Shown: one piece after another, positions 34,126-45,728 of the stretch | How positions within the stretch are numbered: the first letter of the stretch is position 1 | Layout of the letters: each line of letters begins with the position of its first letter | NCBI GenBank assembly: GCA_037953625.1 | Contig: CM075654.1 | Location: 47,189,001 to 47,253,000 of the forward strand | Reading direction: 5' to 3' | DNA from: Crotalaria pallida | Lineage: Eukaryota; Streptophyta; Magnoliopsida; Fabales; Fabaceae | DNA: 64,000 nucleotides | Position numbers and translations under genes: made by a program | The notes under the pieces: generated by a model | What the model was told of the DNA's origin: nothing | Database searches by the model: none | The model's input: the letters and a program-made list of their open reading frames with translations, nothing else

Positions 34126-35916
34126 ATGGGTTCTACGAATCCCTTTGGTGGTGAAGGTGCTTCAATTAGCCGTCCTCCTATGTTTGGTGGAGAGGGTTAT
34201 GCTTATTGGAAAGTTAGAATGAGAATCTTTATAGAAGATAAAGATATGAACATTTGGGAAGCCATTGAGAATGGTCCTCATATTCCCTCAAAACAAGTAG
34301 AAGGTGTATCTCAACTTACCCCCAAAGATAAGTGGATCGATGATGATAAAAGGAAAATTCAGTATGATTTAAAAGCAAAGAATATCATCACCTCCGCTCT
34401 ATCTTATGATGAGTTCTTTAGAGTCTCCCAATGTCATAATGCCAAACAAATGTGGGACACCTTGCAAGTCACACATGAAGGCACTAGTGAAGTTAGGCCT
34501 GCTAGATTAAATTCTTTGATGCATGAATATGAATTGTTTCGTATGTTGCCTAATGAATCTATATGTATTATGCAAAAATGTTTTACTCATATTATTAATC
34601 ATCTCATTGCTCTTGGAAAAACTTTCATGAATTGTGAACTTGTTAACAAAGTTTTAAGATGTCTAAGTAGGGAATGGAAACCTAAGGTTACCGCAATTGT
34701 TGAATCAAAGGACTTGGACACCATGGACTTAGCTACACTTTTCGGAAAGCTTCAAGAACATGAAATGGAGCTTGGACGTTTGCATATGCATGAAGAGTCG
34801 GATAAGTACAAGGAAAGAAAAGGAATTGCTCTTAAAGCCAAAAGTTCATATAAAAAGGAAGAGAGTTCCGATAGTAATGATAATGAAGATTCCGATTCGG
34901 ACATTGATGAAGAAGAGATGAAACTTCTACTAAGAAATTTTAGCAAGCTTCTAAGGAGAAAAGGAAGGCTGAACAAAGACAAAAGTAAAGAGAAGAATTC
35001 CCCACACTACAAGACCAAGACAACAAAAGAAGGAGTAGTTTGCCATGAATGTGGAAAGCCCGGTCATCTCAAGAATCCGTGCTCTGAGTATCTCAAGAAG
35101 AAGGAGAAAGAGAAGAAAAATGCAAAACACAAAAGGGCATACATAGTTTGGAATAGTGATGATGAAGAAGACAAGAAAAGCACAACTAGTAGTTCTTCGA
35201 ATGATGAAGAAGCCGCTTGTCTCAACTTGATAGCTCTAGTAGATGAAGAGGAAAGTTCAAATGATGAATCAAGTGAACAAAGCGACGAAAGTGATGTAAG
35301 TGAAACTAAATCCGAAATTTCTTCCAAATATGAAATTTTATATAATGCTTATGAAGAAATGCATGAACATCTTAAGAAACTAGCTTTGAAAAACATTGAA
35401 AGGAATAAGCTCATTTTGAAACATCAACAAGAGATTTTAGAACTTCAAAAACAAGTTGATGAGCTTAATCTTCAAAATGAAACTCTTGATCTTATATATG
35501 CTAGTTCTTCTTGTGATTGTGCTAGTAGATTGAATATTGTGGTTGATTGTGAAAATTGCAAGTTGCTTAAAGATGAAAATGCTATTTTGAAAAATAAGCT
35601 TGCAAGTTTCACAAGTGATGATATTAAATTGCGCACATTGTTAAATTTTAAAAGAGAAAATTCAAACAAGTTTGGTTTGGGTTATACTAATGCTAAGAGT
35701 AAGTCTCATAGAAATGTTGTTGATTTTTCTAAAGTTGATTTTTCAAATGCACCAACATGTTTCTATTGTGGCACTTATGGACATACTTCAAATGTGTGTT
35801 ATATTAAAGTGCATGGTATACCTAACGGAAATTTTGTTTGGGTTAAGAAGGGTGAGAGTTCCTTAACTAACAAAAATGGATCCAAGACTATTTGGATACC
35901 AAAAGGCAAAGCATGA
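34126..35916 (+). CDS. Sirevirus gag polyprotein (596 aa), intact
   Basis: The start at 34126 is the first ATG after the primer binding site. The N-terminal part (SRPPMFGGEGYAYWKVRMRI, MNIWEAIENGP) and the downstream TAKQMWDTLQ-like region match copia gag (UBN2/retrotran_gag type). A first CCHC knuckle, CHECGKPGHLKNPC, is at about residue 306 and a second, CFYCGTYGHTSNVC, at about residue 546. A Lys/Asp/Ser-rich region and a coiled-coil stretch (about residues 410-455) lie between them. Gag forms the virus-like particle and packages RNA. In autonomous relatives the frame continues into protease after the second knuckle; here it stops at IWIPKGKA, so pol was deleted at that point. The frame has no lesions, consistent with youth or with maintained use. 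Confidence 0.88.
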   Translation: MGSTNPFGGEGASISRPPMFGGEGYAYWKVRMRIFIEDKDMNIWEAIENGPHIPSKQVEGVSQLTPKDKWIDDDKRKIQYDLKAKNIITSALSYDEFFRVSQCHNAKQMWDTLQVTHEGTSEVRPARLNSLMHEYELFRMLPNESICIMQKCFTHIINHLIALGKTFMNCELVNKVLRCLSREWKPKVTAIVESKDLDTMDLATLFGKLQEHEMELGRLHMHEESDKYKERKGIALKAKSSYKKEESSDSNDNEDSDSDIDEEEMKLLLRNFSKLLRRKGRLNKDKSKEKNSPHYKTKTTKEGVVCHECGKPGHLKNPCSEYLKKKEKEKKNAKHKRAYIVWNSDDEEDKKSTTSSSSNDEEAACLNLIALVDEEESSNDESSEQSDESDVSETKSEISSKYEILYNAYEEMHEHLKKLALKNIERNKLILKHQQEILELQKQVDELNLQNETLDLIYASSSCDCASRLNIVVDCENCKLLKDENAILKNKLASFTSDDIKLRTLLNFKRENSNKFGLGYTNAKSKSHRNVVDFSKVDFSNAPTCFYCGTYGHTSNVCYIKVHGIPNGNFVWVKKGESSLTNKNGSKTIWIPKGKA

Positions 35917-36002
35917 TTGTTTTGTAGGTGTGATTGAAGAGCAAAAGGCTTACAAGTGTTATTCCTTATTTGCTTCTTCAAATCTCAAGTGAAACTCCTA
36001 CA

Positions 36003-36425
36003 TTTTGGTACAATTGATATTGTTGGATATTCACAATTGGTATCAAGTGAATTTCTTACAAGAGATATCAAGCATTCACAATTGGACTTACATTTGGTAT
36101 ATTCTAATCTTGCTATTAGTCTTTGACAATTGATATTACTTCTACAAAATTCATAATTGGTATCATTGTGTGATTATTAGATGTTTATCATGATATTGTG
36201 ATTATTGTGATATTTCTTTACAATTGATATCTTATTTTGTTAAGTGATATGATAACTCTTTAGTTACAATTGGTATTATATTTCATTGTTATATCTCTTT
36301 CCAATTGGTATCATATTTCAAAGTATAGTTCATTAGTTTTACATTTGGTATCAATGTTGTGAAGAAATGAATGTTATAATTTCTCTTATTTTGGCTTAGT
36401 ATTTTATATTTCAATTGGTATATAT
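36003..36425 (+). repeat. Array of degenerate ACAATTGGTATC motifs
   Basis: About eleven copies of CAATTGGTATC or one-to-two-base variants are irregularly spaced over 420 bp (for example 36034, 36078, 36152, 36264, 36302, 36412). The motif equals the junction of the 5' LTR end and the primer binding site (TTACAATTGGTATCAGAGC). The region lies between gag and the 3' LTR and has no gene. Confidence 0.7.
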
Positions 36426-36431
36426 TACTTT

Positions 36432-36655
36432 TTGATAATGCCAAAAGAGGGAGAAGAGGTTGTTTTTTTGTTTTTATATAGGTTGAGCAAAGTTGTTGAA
36501 GATAGGGGGAGAATCAAGCTTATCTCAATTGGATTTCAAATGTCAAAAGCATTTATTGAGGGGGAGCAAGAGTCTCACCAAGTATCAAATGGTTCAAGCA
36601 TCAACAACTTCAAACAAATTCAAAACGTGTTTGTCATTTTCAAAAAGGGGGAGAT
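36432..36655 (+). promoter_or_regulatory. Multiple polypurine tracts before the 3' LTR
   Basis: CCAAAAGAGGGAGAAGAGG, GATAGGGGGAGAA, GAGGGGGAGCAAG and finally AAAAAGGGGGAGA lie within 220 bp. The last one abuts the LTR and is the functional candidate. Repeated tracts are a feature of Sireviruses. Confidence 0.75.
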
Positions 36656-38343
36656 TGTTAGATCCAGTGAGAATGTTTTGATAATGACAAAGGTTTTGAA
36701 CAAGCTACAAGTGTTTGTGATCAAGCTCAAGTATGAAGAAGTTCATCAATCAACAACAAACAACAAATGATGAAGAGAGATCAAGCTCATGAAGATTCAA
36801 TTTGTGTTTAATTGTAATATCTTTAATTTGAGTCTTTTATTTTAATGAGTTTGGGTAGAGTCTTTAGAGGGTAGTGAATCTCTATCAAGGTCATGATTAT
36901 ATCATAATTTGAGTTTTCACTTAACCTAAAAACAATAGGTGGCTTAAAGGTTTGAAAGAAAAGGTTTAGTTTTGAGAAAACAAGTTTTTAATTGACTTTA
37001 GCAGTGGTTAATCGATTAAGAGGAGTGGTTAATCGATTAACATGTTTTTAACAGTGTTTAATCGATTAACATGATGAGTTAATCGATTAACACCTGCAGT
37101 ACTGGTTTTTAAAATACGTTTTTCACTTCTCAAAATCAGTTTTTAATGTTACTAACTTTTGGGCATTCTATATAAAACCTTTTCCTAACCTTTGTGAATT
37201 TTTGGAACACATTAGAACAATTTTCATATCAATTTTTACAAAGATCAAAGCCACACTATTCTCTCTCACTTTCATAAGATCAAAGCTTTTAACTTTTACA
37301 TTCTTTGATCAAGAATCTTTGAATCTCTTATGTTGATATTTTCATAGCTATTGAAAGAGATTCATAGGATTGTCATTGTTTTCATTGAGTTGTAATCATT
37401 GCAAAGGAGGCAAACATTCTACAACATAAGGAAGCCTTGGTGGTTGTTCATCAAGCAAAGTTATCTTGGAAGTCTTGATGTGTTAACAAGCAATTGGAAG
37501 TCTTGGCGTGAGGAATCATCAAGCAAGTGGAAGTCTTTGAAGCATCTCAAAGCAATTGGAAGACTTGTTGTGGGGATATCGGCAAGCAAGGGAAGAGGTT
37601 AGATTAGATTCAATAGGGTTGCAAGACAAGAGTGTGGTATCTCTTGGAGGCTATCAAGAAGGGAGTCTTGAGAGGCATTTACTTGTAATTTGAGAACTCT
37701 AATTCCTCATAGTGAAGAATCTCTCTTGGTTGAAGAGGGGATTGGATGTAGCTTTCAAGTGGATGAAAGTGAACCAGGATAAATCTCTGTGTCGTATCTC
37801 TATTCCTTTAACTCTTTACATTCAAGTCATTTCAATATTGTTCTTGGTTGAAAACCTAGAAAAGATTGATTTTCATAATTGATTGAATTGAATCTTAATT
37901 GTGCAAATTGATTTGGGGAAAATCATTTTCATAATCTAGGTAATCATTAAGAATATTGGTGTTAATCAATTCCGCTTTATCTCTGATCATATGTGTTAAT
38001 TGATTGATTTTCGTATTTCATTGAAAAGTGATTTTTCAGTTTTAACAGTGATTAATCGATTAACTAAAAGTGTTAATCGATTAACCAAAATCAAGTTTTC
38101 GTAAATAATCGATTAACCTGTTTGATTAATCGATTAACTAAGTGTTTTTAAAGGGTTAATCGATTAATAAGCTTTGTTAATCGATTAAGTGCTGAGGTTT
38201 TTGTAAAAATCATTTGTTTTAATCGTTTCGATTCGTTTCTTTCGAAAATCTTTCAAGGTTTCTTTAACACCTATTCAACCCCCCCTTCTAGGTGTTCTCC
38301 TAGTGTCTCCTAGTTATTTCACCCACCGATTGTAGTTCTTACA
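36656..38343 (+). repeat. 3' LTR of the Sirevirus-type element
   Basis: Near-identical to 32368-34055, including both palindrome clusters (37008-37091 and about 38050-38188). Confidence 0.92.
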
Positions 38344-39457
38344 ATCATCAAAGAGTTTTGTTTCCTTTTCCTCGTTCCAACATTAAGCTGATGTACTCCC
38401 TCTGTTTCCTTTCCCTGTGGTTTCATTTTAGACTCATCTATATCAGGGTTTCCTTCCATAAACTATGCAGAAGATTCAGTGTCACGGTTTGTTATTGACA
38501 TCATCAGAGTAAATGGCACAAACGAGAGGGGAGACTGGCGAGTGAGATTCAGAGGGCTGAGTGACAACTGAAGAAAACAGCGATGGATTTAGAAGGGTCG
38601 GAGTAGAGGGCACAAACAGGAGGAGTGAGTGAGATTTTTTAGAGGAAAAAAGGAAAATTAAAGGATTGCATGTTGTTGGCATGAATCTGGGTGTGGCGGT
38701 GGTGCTATAAAGTTGAAGCCTTAGAAGGTATAATTGACTCTTTGAATCCTGTATTGCCATTAAAATCAGCATGTGGCGGCTTGGTGCTTTGATTCTTGCT
38801 TTGAATTACCTCTTCAACTTCAATCTGAATAGTGTGTGGTGCATATAGGACGGTGGAAGACTGAAACATCTAAAACAAAGTTAATTTTTTTTTAAAATGA
38901 ACAAAGTTAAAGAATTAACCATAACATAACCTATATTAATAAATAAATAAATAATATATATTTAAATATGCGGGTTGGGTCAGGTTGAGTTGGGTTGTAA
39001 ATAATAAACCCATGACCCAACCCGTACTTGATTGGGTTGCCTTTAAAAAAACCGACCCAACCCATTGAACCGACCCAACCCGTCAAATATGGGTTGGGTT
39101 GGGTCGGGTTAATCGGGTTCGCGGGTGAAAATTGACTCGCTTACACCCCTACCTGTTAGAGTCGGGTGCTCCCCGTACCTTAGGAAAATTTATAAGCTTT
39201 CCTCTGAAAAAAGGTGATGTATATAAATTGCACAGTCCCATTTAGGTGGCTAGTCTAAAATGGAAAGGCATGTACATAGCGCATGTTTAAGATGTAAGCA
39301 ATATGGATAACTGAAACTGCATAGTGTACTTTTTATTATCAAAAAATGTCATTAGTACATGGTTCATGCAGAATTATTTTGTATATCCTAAAAGAAATAA
39401 CTGAAACACCAAATAAATCAAAGCTAATAGTTCTCAATTAAGATAAAAAACAAGGAC

Positions 39458-40612
39458 TTAATGAAATGAAAACAAAAGTGAAGAGTGAGGATAAATCTTG
39501 CTGATCTGTTGTGGACTAGCTGAAATAGGTTCTGAGCTTTGTTGCACAGCTATTCTTGATCTCAGCGCCACCGAGGGTTTCCAGTCTGTAGGCTCCTGAG
39601 CCCGTCTTGGATACGACCATGTACGACCCTTCCTAATTTCGGGCAAACTTCCCTTCATGAGAGTATTTCAACCCAACGTCAGCTCTGCGGAAAACGAGGT
39701 CACCTACTTCGAATGATCTCGGCCCTACCGCCTTGTTGTATTGCTTGGCTTGTCGCTCCTTTGCCTTTCTTTCTCTGTTAGCGGCTCTCTCTCGGATCTC
39801 CTCACTCAGTACCAGCTCTTCCCTTAACAACATCTCATTTGTTTCCTCGGGCCTCTCCAGCATACGGAAAGTTGGAATTCGGAGTTCGATGGGAATCACT
39901 GCCTCGCAACCGTAAGTGAGCCTGAATGGAGTTTCTCCTGTCGAGGTCTGCACGGTCGTCCTCAAGGACCAGAGGATCTCAGGAAGTAACTCGGCCCAGG
40001 CTCCTTCCGCTTCTAGAAGCCTTCTCTTTAATCCAGACAAAATGGCCTTATTTGCGGACTCGGCCTGCCCATTTGATTGCGGGTGCTCGACCGAGGAGAA
40101 GTGATGCGAAATATGTAGATGCTCTGCTAAAGCCTGGAAGGTATCTGTTGTAAACTGTGTTCCGTTATCAGTGACGATTGAATGAGGAACACCGAATCGA
40201 GCGACCACATTTTTGAGGAAAAACTTCTGAGTTTTTGCTGACGAGATGGTGGCCAACGCTTCAGCCTCTATCCATTTGGTGAAGTAATCTACAACAACCA
40301 CTACATATATGAGCTGTCCAGGGGCCCTCGGGAACTTACCCATGATGTCCATGCCCCACTAGTAGAAAGGCCACGGTGAGGCTAGCGAGTGCAACTCCTC
40401 TGGTGGTTTGTGAAATAGGTCGTTGTAGTGCTGACACTGTGTGCAACGGCGGACGTGGTCAAGGGAATCGGTCATCAAAGTCGACCAATAATAACCAGCT
40501 CAGAGAATCTTCCTGGCCAAAGACTTTCCGCCCAAATGGTAGCTATTGATTCCGCCATGAACCTCGTTCAAAGCTGTCTCGGCCTCATTCCGAGTCAAAC
40601 AATGAAGTAGAG
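39458..40612 (-). pseudogene. Tat integrase
   Basis: Minus strand: a zinc-binding HHCC region with GGINSYHLGGKSL and RRCTQCQHYN (about 40560-40430), then the catalytic core 40352-39633. The Asp-Asp-Glu triad can be seen in VVVVDYFTKWIEAEA, IVTDNGTQF and HPQSNGQAESANKA. A C-terminal region GPRSFEVGDLVFRRADVG follows. The zinc finger and core are separated by stops and a frame change, and the C-terminus shifts frame near 39640. Active-site residues are intact; the reading frame is not. Confidence 0.85.
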
Positions 40613-42487
40613 GTGAAGCAGCTCCTCTTCTGTACAATATGTCTCCGAGCAACACATAATGAGCTGCCTTTTGATGAGCTTCTTAGCTTGTAGCTGGTCA
40701 GAGGGAGTGATGTCGTGTTGCAGAAAGGACCTGATTGGAGTCATCCAGTCAGGCGAAAGGGAGATGGCCAACACAACGCTAGGCCTTGGGATCTCTTCCT
40801 GAATGACGTTTTTGTTGTTCCCGACCCCCTTAGTGCTTGCCAATTTAGAAAGGACATCAGCGCTTTCGTTGGAACACCTGGGGATGTGAGAGATTGAGAA
40901 CCGAGAGAAGCTTGACACCAGATCTTTTACCTTTTCCAAATATTTCTAGAGGATGGGTTCCTTGGCCTGATACTGTCCAGAAATCTGCGAAACAACCAGC
41001 TGTGAATCACTGAAAACCTGAATCTCTTCTGCTCCGAGTTCTTTTGTCATTCGGAGGCCAGCTAGCACGGCCTCATACTCAGCCTGGTTATTCGAAGTGG
41101 TGAATTCGAATTTCAGGGAGTACTCTATGCTAACACCCTTCGAGTTTTCCAGTATCACACCTGCTCCTGCCCCTTTCTTGTTACTGGAACCGTCCATATA
41201 TATCACCCACGCAGCCGAGTTCGAGCTTCCCATTGAGATGTCGAACTCGGACAGCTCTACAGACCAAGCCATCATCCTCCCTGCCAAGTCTGGTTTCTGC
41301 AGAATCTGCTTGATTTGCTGAGCAGTTCTCACTTCGATCGGATGACCCTGGAAATACTGCCGGAGTCGTCTTGCAGCCAAAACCAAGCAGAAAGCACACT
41401 TCTCTATCTTCGAGTACCTAAGTTCGGGACCCTGCAAAGCTCGGCTAACGAAGTAGATCGGGAGTTCAACCTTCGACTCCTCCCTTACCAGCGCCGAGCA
41501 TATGGCCAACTCCCGCACCGAGAGGTATAAGAAGAGCTTTTCCCTTGCTTGGGGACTAGACAAAATCGGAGGGGAAGACAAATATTCTTTCAAAGCCAAG
41601 AAAGCTGCTTCGCACTTCTCATCCCAAATAAACTCAATGTTTTTCTTTAACAGCTGGTACCAGGGAAGAGCCTTCATTGCAGCTTGAGGTAGGAATCGAG
41701 AAAGTGCGGCCAGTGGGCCAGTTAACTGTTGGACTTCTTTAATGTTCCTCAGGCTCCTCATCTCGAGGATGGCCCTACACTTGTCAGGACTGGCTTCAAT
41801 CCCGCGCTCTGTTAACATGAATCCGAGAAAAGCTCCGGTAGGAACCCCGAATGTGCACTTCTCAGGATTCAACCTCATGTTATGCATCCTGACCCGTGCT
41901 AGGATTACTTCCAGATCTCGAACATGATCCTCTATCGACTTGCTCTTCGCAATCATATCATCTATATATACTTCCATTTTTGGACCAATGAGTCCTTCAA
42001 AGACTCTGTTCATCATCCTTTGATAGGTCGCCCCAGCGTTCTTTAGACCGAAAGGCATGACTGTATAACAGTATGTCGCCTTTTCGGTGATAAAGTCTAT
42101 CTTTTCCTGGTCTGGTGGATACATCGGTATTTGATTGTAACCCGAGTATGCATCCATGAAGGAGAGAAGTTGGTACCCAGCCGAATTGTCAACCAGCTGG
42201 TCAATGATTGACAGTGGGTACTGATCCTTCGGGCAAGCTTTATTGAGGTCGGTATAGTCCACGCACATTCGCCATTTACCATTCGACTTCTTCACGAGCA
42301 CTGTATTGGATAACCATTCAGAATAAAAAACTTCTCTGATAAATCCCGCTTCCAACAATTCTGACACCTTCTCTTGGATGGCCTTGGACTTTTCGGCCCC
42401 AACTTGGCGCTTTTTCTGTGCAACAGGCTTAGCCTTGGGATCTATACTAAGTCTGTGACAAATGAAATTTGGGTCGATCCCCGGCAT
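40595..42487 (-). pseudogene. Tat reverse transcriptase with two RNase H domains
   Basis: RT motifs on the minus strand: WRMCVDYTDLNKACPKDQYP, DAYSGYNQIPM, MPFGLKNAGATYQ and the intact active site VYIDDMIAKS. The original RNase H remnant follows (LFLYLSVRELAICSALVREE, with few catalytic acids). A second, archaeal-type RNase H keeps its acids in VIYMDGSSNKKGAGAG, NNQAEYEAVLAGL and VFSDSQLVVSQI. This dual arrangement defines the Tat clade. One in-frame TAG at about 40946 interrupts the second domain, after which the same frame continues to 40595. Confidence 0.9.
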
Positions 42488-43485
42488 GTCTGCCGAGGTC
42501 CAAGCGAATAGATCCTTATTGCGCCAGAGCAGTTGATAACTTCGTCCCTAATTGAAGGTGGGAGATCGGTGCCGATTTGGACCATTTTTGAGTTGTCAGT
42601 CGGATCCACGGGCACGAACTCCCATCCTCCTTGAGGTTGTGGTCTAAAGTTGTCCTGCTCAGCTCTGACGTCCAGTTCGGCCAAAAGGACCCCTCCCTTG
42701 GCCATTGGTGTTTTAGGAATCTTTTCTTCTTTGTCTTTTTTGACCTTTCCGAGACTGACGTTATAGCACAAACGCGCTTCCTCCTGTTCGGCCCTGACCG
42801 TAACCACCGTGTCGTCGGAGCCTACGAACTTCATGGCCAAGTGGACAGTAGATACCACTGCCCCAAACGCCTGGAGGCAAGTCCTGCCCAGAATAGCATT
42901 GTAAGCGGAGGGGCAGTCTACAACCAAGAACTTAATGATCTCCGTTCTTGCGGCAGGCTGACCTCCCAGGGTCATGGGTAGCTTGATGACGCCAAGGGGT
43001 CGTATCGCATCCCCCGTGAAGCTGATCAGATTACCTTCGAATTGCTCCAAATCATCCTGCCGAAATCTCATCTTTGAAAAAGCATGCAGAAAAAGAATGT
43101 CGGCAGAGCTTCCCTGATCGTCGAAAACTCTGGCGACATCAAAGTTGCTAATTCTAGCTGAAATAACCATAGGGTCATTATGGTCAGGAATGACCCCCTC
43201 CATGTCCTTATCAGAAAAGTTGATCGGGATATTCCGAGCTGGCCTTTTCCGAATAGGATGGTGATGAACCGCTAACACCTGATTGAGATACCTCTTTCGC
43301 TCGGACCTGTGCTCTCCCCCGCCAGCGAAGCCTCCTGAAATTGTTTGAATCGTGAGGTTTTTTGGTGACTTGTCCAGCTCGTCAACAGTGACGAGATTCA
43401 CCTGCCCTCGGTTTTCCGTTTTCTTCTCGGGCGTAGCTCTTTCCCTTGTCAGGACTTTGGGATCTCTTCCGCGGCCTTTTCTCAA
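42442..43485 (-). pseudogene. Tat protease region
   Basis: The frame begins MRKGRGRDPKVL; the aspartic protease signature is VFDDQGSSADILF, and the flap-side motif is YNAILGRTCLQAFGAVVS. The catalytic Asp is retained, but the usual DGGSS reads DQGSS. The frame overlaps the preceding gag-zinc finger block and the following RT block in other phases, which indicates frameshifts. Confidence 0.82.
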
Positions 43486-45183
43486 TTGCTTCTTTTATAT
43501 ACCGCTGCAGCTTCCCCTCTTGAATCATCTCCTTAATAGCATCTCGGAGCCAGGTGCACTGGTCCGTATTGTGGTCGTACCCCTCGTAAAAATCATAGTA
43601 CCTATTCCGATTCACGTTCTTCTAATTTCTGAGGTAGGGGGTCTGCTGACATGCCTGAGCTCTGTCTGCATTGTCTCCCTCCAAATTTGAGACCTTGATG
43701 CGTTCAGTGGAGTGTACGTATTATACCTGCGGGGGAGAAGTTGGGGAGGTGGTGGGGGTGGGCGCCTTCCTTCTCGGTCGTCCCTTCGAGGCCGACCCCG
43801 AGGAGTTGTGCGGTCCTCCTGTGCGGGATCGCCTTGATTACAGGCCAGTCTGCTGGACTGACCTTTGTCAAATTCTTCGAGATTGATGAAATTTTTTGAC
43901 CGTTGCCTGAGCTCGGCCATATCCCGAGGTGGCTTCCCAATAAGAGCCTTTCGGAAGTCGCCTGGGGCCAACCCTTGGGTAAAGAGTAAGACTGCCACAC
44001 CTGGCTCGAGGTTCACGATTGAACTCGACTTGTGATGGAACAGATTTAGATATTCCCTAAGGGTTTCACCTAGCTTCTGTGTCACTGTCGCCAGCGTGTG
44101 ATCCGACTTTTGCTGAATACAGCTGGCGGTGTATCTATTAAGGAAAACCCTTTTTAGCTCGGCCCACGAGTTGATCGAGTTTCGAGGGAGCGAGGCATAC
44201 CATCGCAGAACCGGTGCCTGGAGGGTCATTGAAAATGCTTTGCACCTCATCCGATCTCCATCCCCATAAAAGTTCATAGCCCCTTCAAAAGACAGAATAT
44301 GATCATTGGGATCGGAGAGACCGTCGTACCTCGGAATGTTGCTATGTCCGAGGTAGCCTTGTGGGGTCTCATATGCCATTATGTAAGGAGTGAAGGGGTG
44401 ACCAAGATGCTCCTGCTCGGGCTCTAGGTCAGGATTCAAAGGGGGTGGTGGAGGAAGAGAAACTTCTTCTCTTCTATAAGATTCACTGCTTCGATAATGC
44501 TGAGATGGATCGTTTCGTACCAGAGCCGCTACTGGTGCTCGTTCGGCCTCACGTTCATCGTTTTGTGCCGGAGCCACTACTGATGCTCGTTCGGCTTCGC
44601 GTTCTCTGTTTCGTGCCGGAGCCACCACTGGTGCTCATTCGGCTTCACGTTCCATTGCCCTGTGTTCTAGATCGGCAATAGCCTGGCCCTGCTGTTCCAT
44701 AATTCTCATTTGTTGTCGCATCATGGCCAGGATCTCATCATCACGACGTCGTGGCGACGTGTTCGTGCGATGAGATCGACGAGAGGGACCAGCAGAATGG
44801 ATGTGCTCTCTATGGTGATTTCGTTGCTGCGATGCATTTTCTGCATGGAAGGAGTGAGCTGCTGAGCGTCGATCCCGCTCTTGACGATGTGGACTCCTAT
44901 CTCCCTGCCTGCCTTGATGAGAAGATTCCCCTGAAACCACGGTGTAGGGACCACTGTGGGTGTATGTGAGGGGTGGTGGTGCAGGGATTGCTACTGGTGG
45001 TGGCTGTGTTGGTGGTGCAGGGATCGCTGCTGCTGGTGGCTGTACTGGAGGTTCGGGAACCGCTGCTACCCTGTTGGCCTGAAGGTGATGGCGCAGATCA
45101 TCCAGTCGCTCCTGCACTGCCGCTGCCCTGCGAGGACGCCCTCTTCCTCTGTGTGGGGCGTGATTTGCTGCTGCATCAGCCAT
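43382..45183 (-). pseudogene. Tat gag and zinc-finger region
   Basis: ATG at 45183 (MADAAANHAPHRGRGRP) lies 36 bp after the primer binding site. A TGA at 44635-44637 splits the frame; neighbouring repeat copies have CGA there, so it is a one-base transition. Three tandem copies of about 20 residues (REREAERA followed by a VAPA-like stretch) surround it. The Retrotrans_gag domain at about 44340-43900 contains RCKAFSMTLQAPVLRWYASL and FLNRYTAS. The C-terminal block (43615-43382, YYDFYEGYDHNTDQCTWLRD) is in another phase. Confidence 0.85.
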
Positions 45184-45218
45184 GGTAGTTACTGGTGGGA
45201 TTGATGATTTATTCAGAT

Positions 45219-45234
45219 CCCCACAGACGGCGCC
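45219..45234 (-). promoter_or_regulatory. Primer binding site of the Tat element
   Basis: On the minus strand TGGCGCCGTCTGTGGG starts 2 bp after the LTR end, the form usual for Tat-lineage elements. The priming tRNA is not named here. Confidence 0.85.
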
Positions 45235-45236
45235 AA

Positions 45237-45728
45237 TGAAGTGTTCTAGATCAGGTCGATCACTAAGGCCACAGAGTGAGACCTAGTGAGGCGGTTTGAT
45301 CTAGGGTTGATGTGTGATTCTCTGAGTTTTCACAGGTATCAGTAGGATTACCTGGGTTTCTCTAATCACAAAGTGTGTGCAGTGTGAACTTAGGTTAGAA
45401 GACGTACCTGAACCCCATGTAACACTGTACTACTTATAGGGGTGGCTGGATGCCCTAATGGGCCTGCTGTGCTGTGGCCCAGATGATCCAGCCCGTTATG
45501 AGCCGTAAGAGGATATGACCGAGGAGACTTACTGGTCGTCATCCTGTCCTTGTTGGCTTGAGTGACGTGAGGGCCGAGTTGGGGGAGCAGGCTCAACCCG
45601 TTTAGGCTATGACTGTTTGCCTGAGAGGTGTCGATCTCGGCCTGTTAGTAGTGATGGGTGAGTAACGTGATCTCGGTCAGATAAGGTCCGACGCCCTGTG
45701 ATCTCGGCCAGAGGCCTAGTCCACCACA
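45237..45728 (-). repeat. 5' LTR of the Tat element
   Basis: Direct repeat of 28095-28586. Confidence 0.93.

Larger units (their letters stand above)
32363..38348 (+). mobile_element. Sirevirus-type Ty1/copia element encoding gag only
   Basis: The 1,688-bp LTRs at 32368-34055 and 36656-38343 start TGTTAGATCC and end TTCTTACA. TSD ATCAT is exact (32363-32367 and 38344-38348). The primer binding site TGGTATCAGAGC is at 34058-34069 and the polypurine tract AAAAAGGGGGAGA at 36642-36654. By eye the LTRs differ at about 14 substitutions and 2 indels, below 1%, so this is the youngest datable insertion here. The internal region has one 596-codon gag frame and no protease, integrase, RT or RNase H. 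Movement would need enzymes in trans. Confidence 0.93.
32055..39159. mobile_element. Non-autonomous hAT element, split by a copia insertion
   Basis: The ends TAGGGGTGTAA and TTACACCCCTA (32063 and 39151) form TIRs flanked by the 8-bp duplication CCTGTTAG (32055-32062 and 39152-39159), the size made by hAT transposases. Both sub-terminal regions are made of GGGTTGGGTT-type repeats in inverse orientation. Without the copia element at 32368-38343 the element is about 1.1 kb and encodes no transposase. A 96-codon minus-strand frame at 38482-38772 is unrecognised. Confidence 0.9.

Noticed and set aside
36432..36770. 112-codon frame crossing into the 3' LTR
   Set aside because: It consists of polypurine tracts and LTR sequence with no domain.
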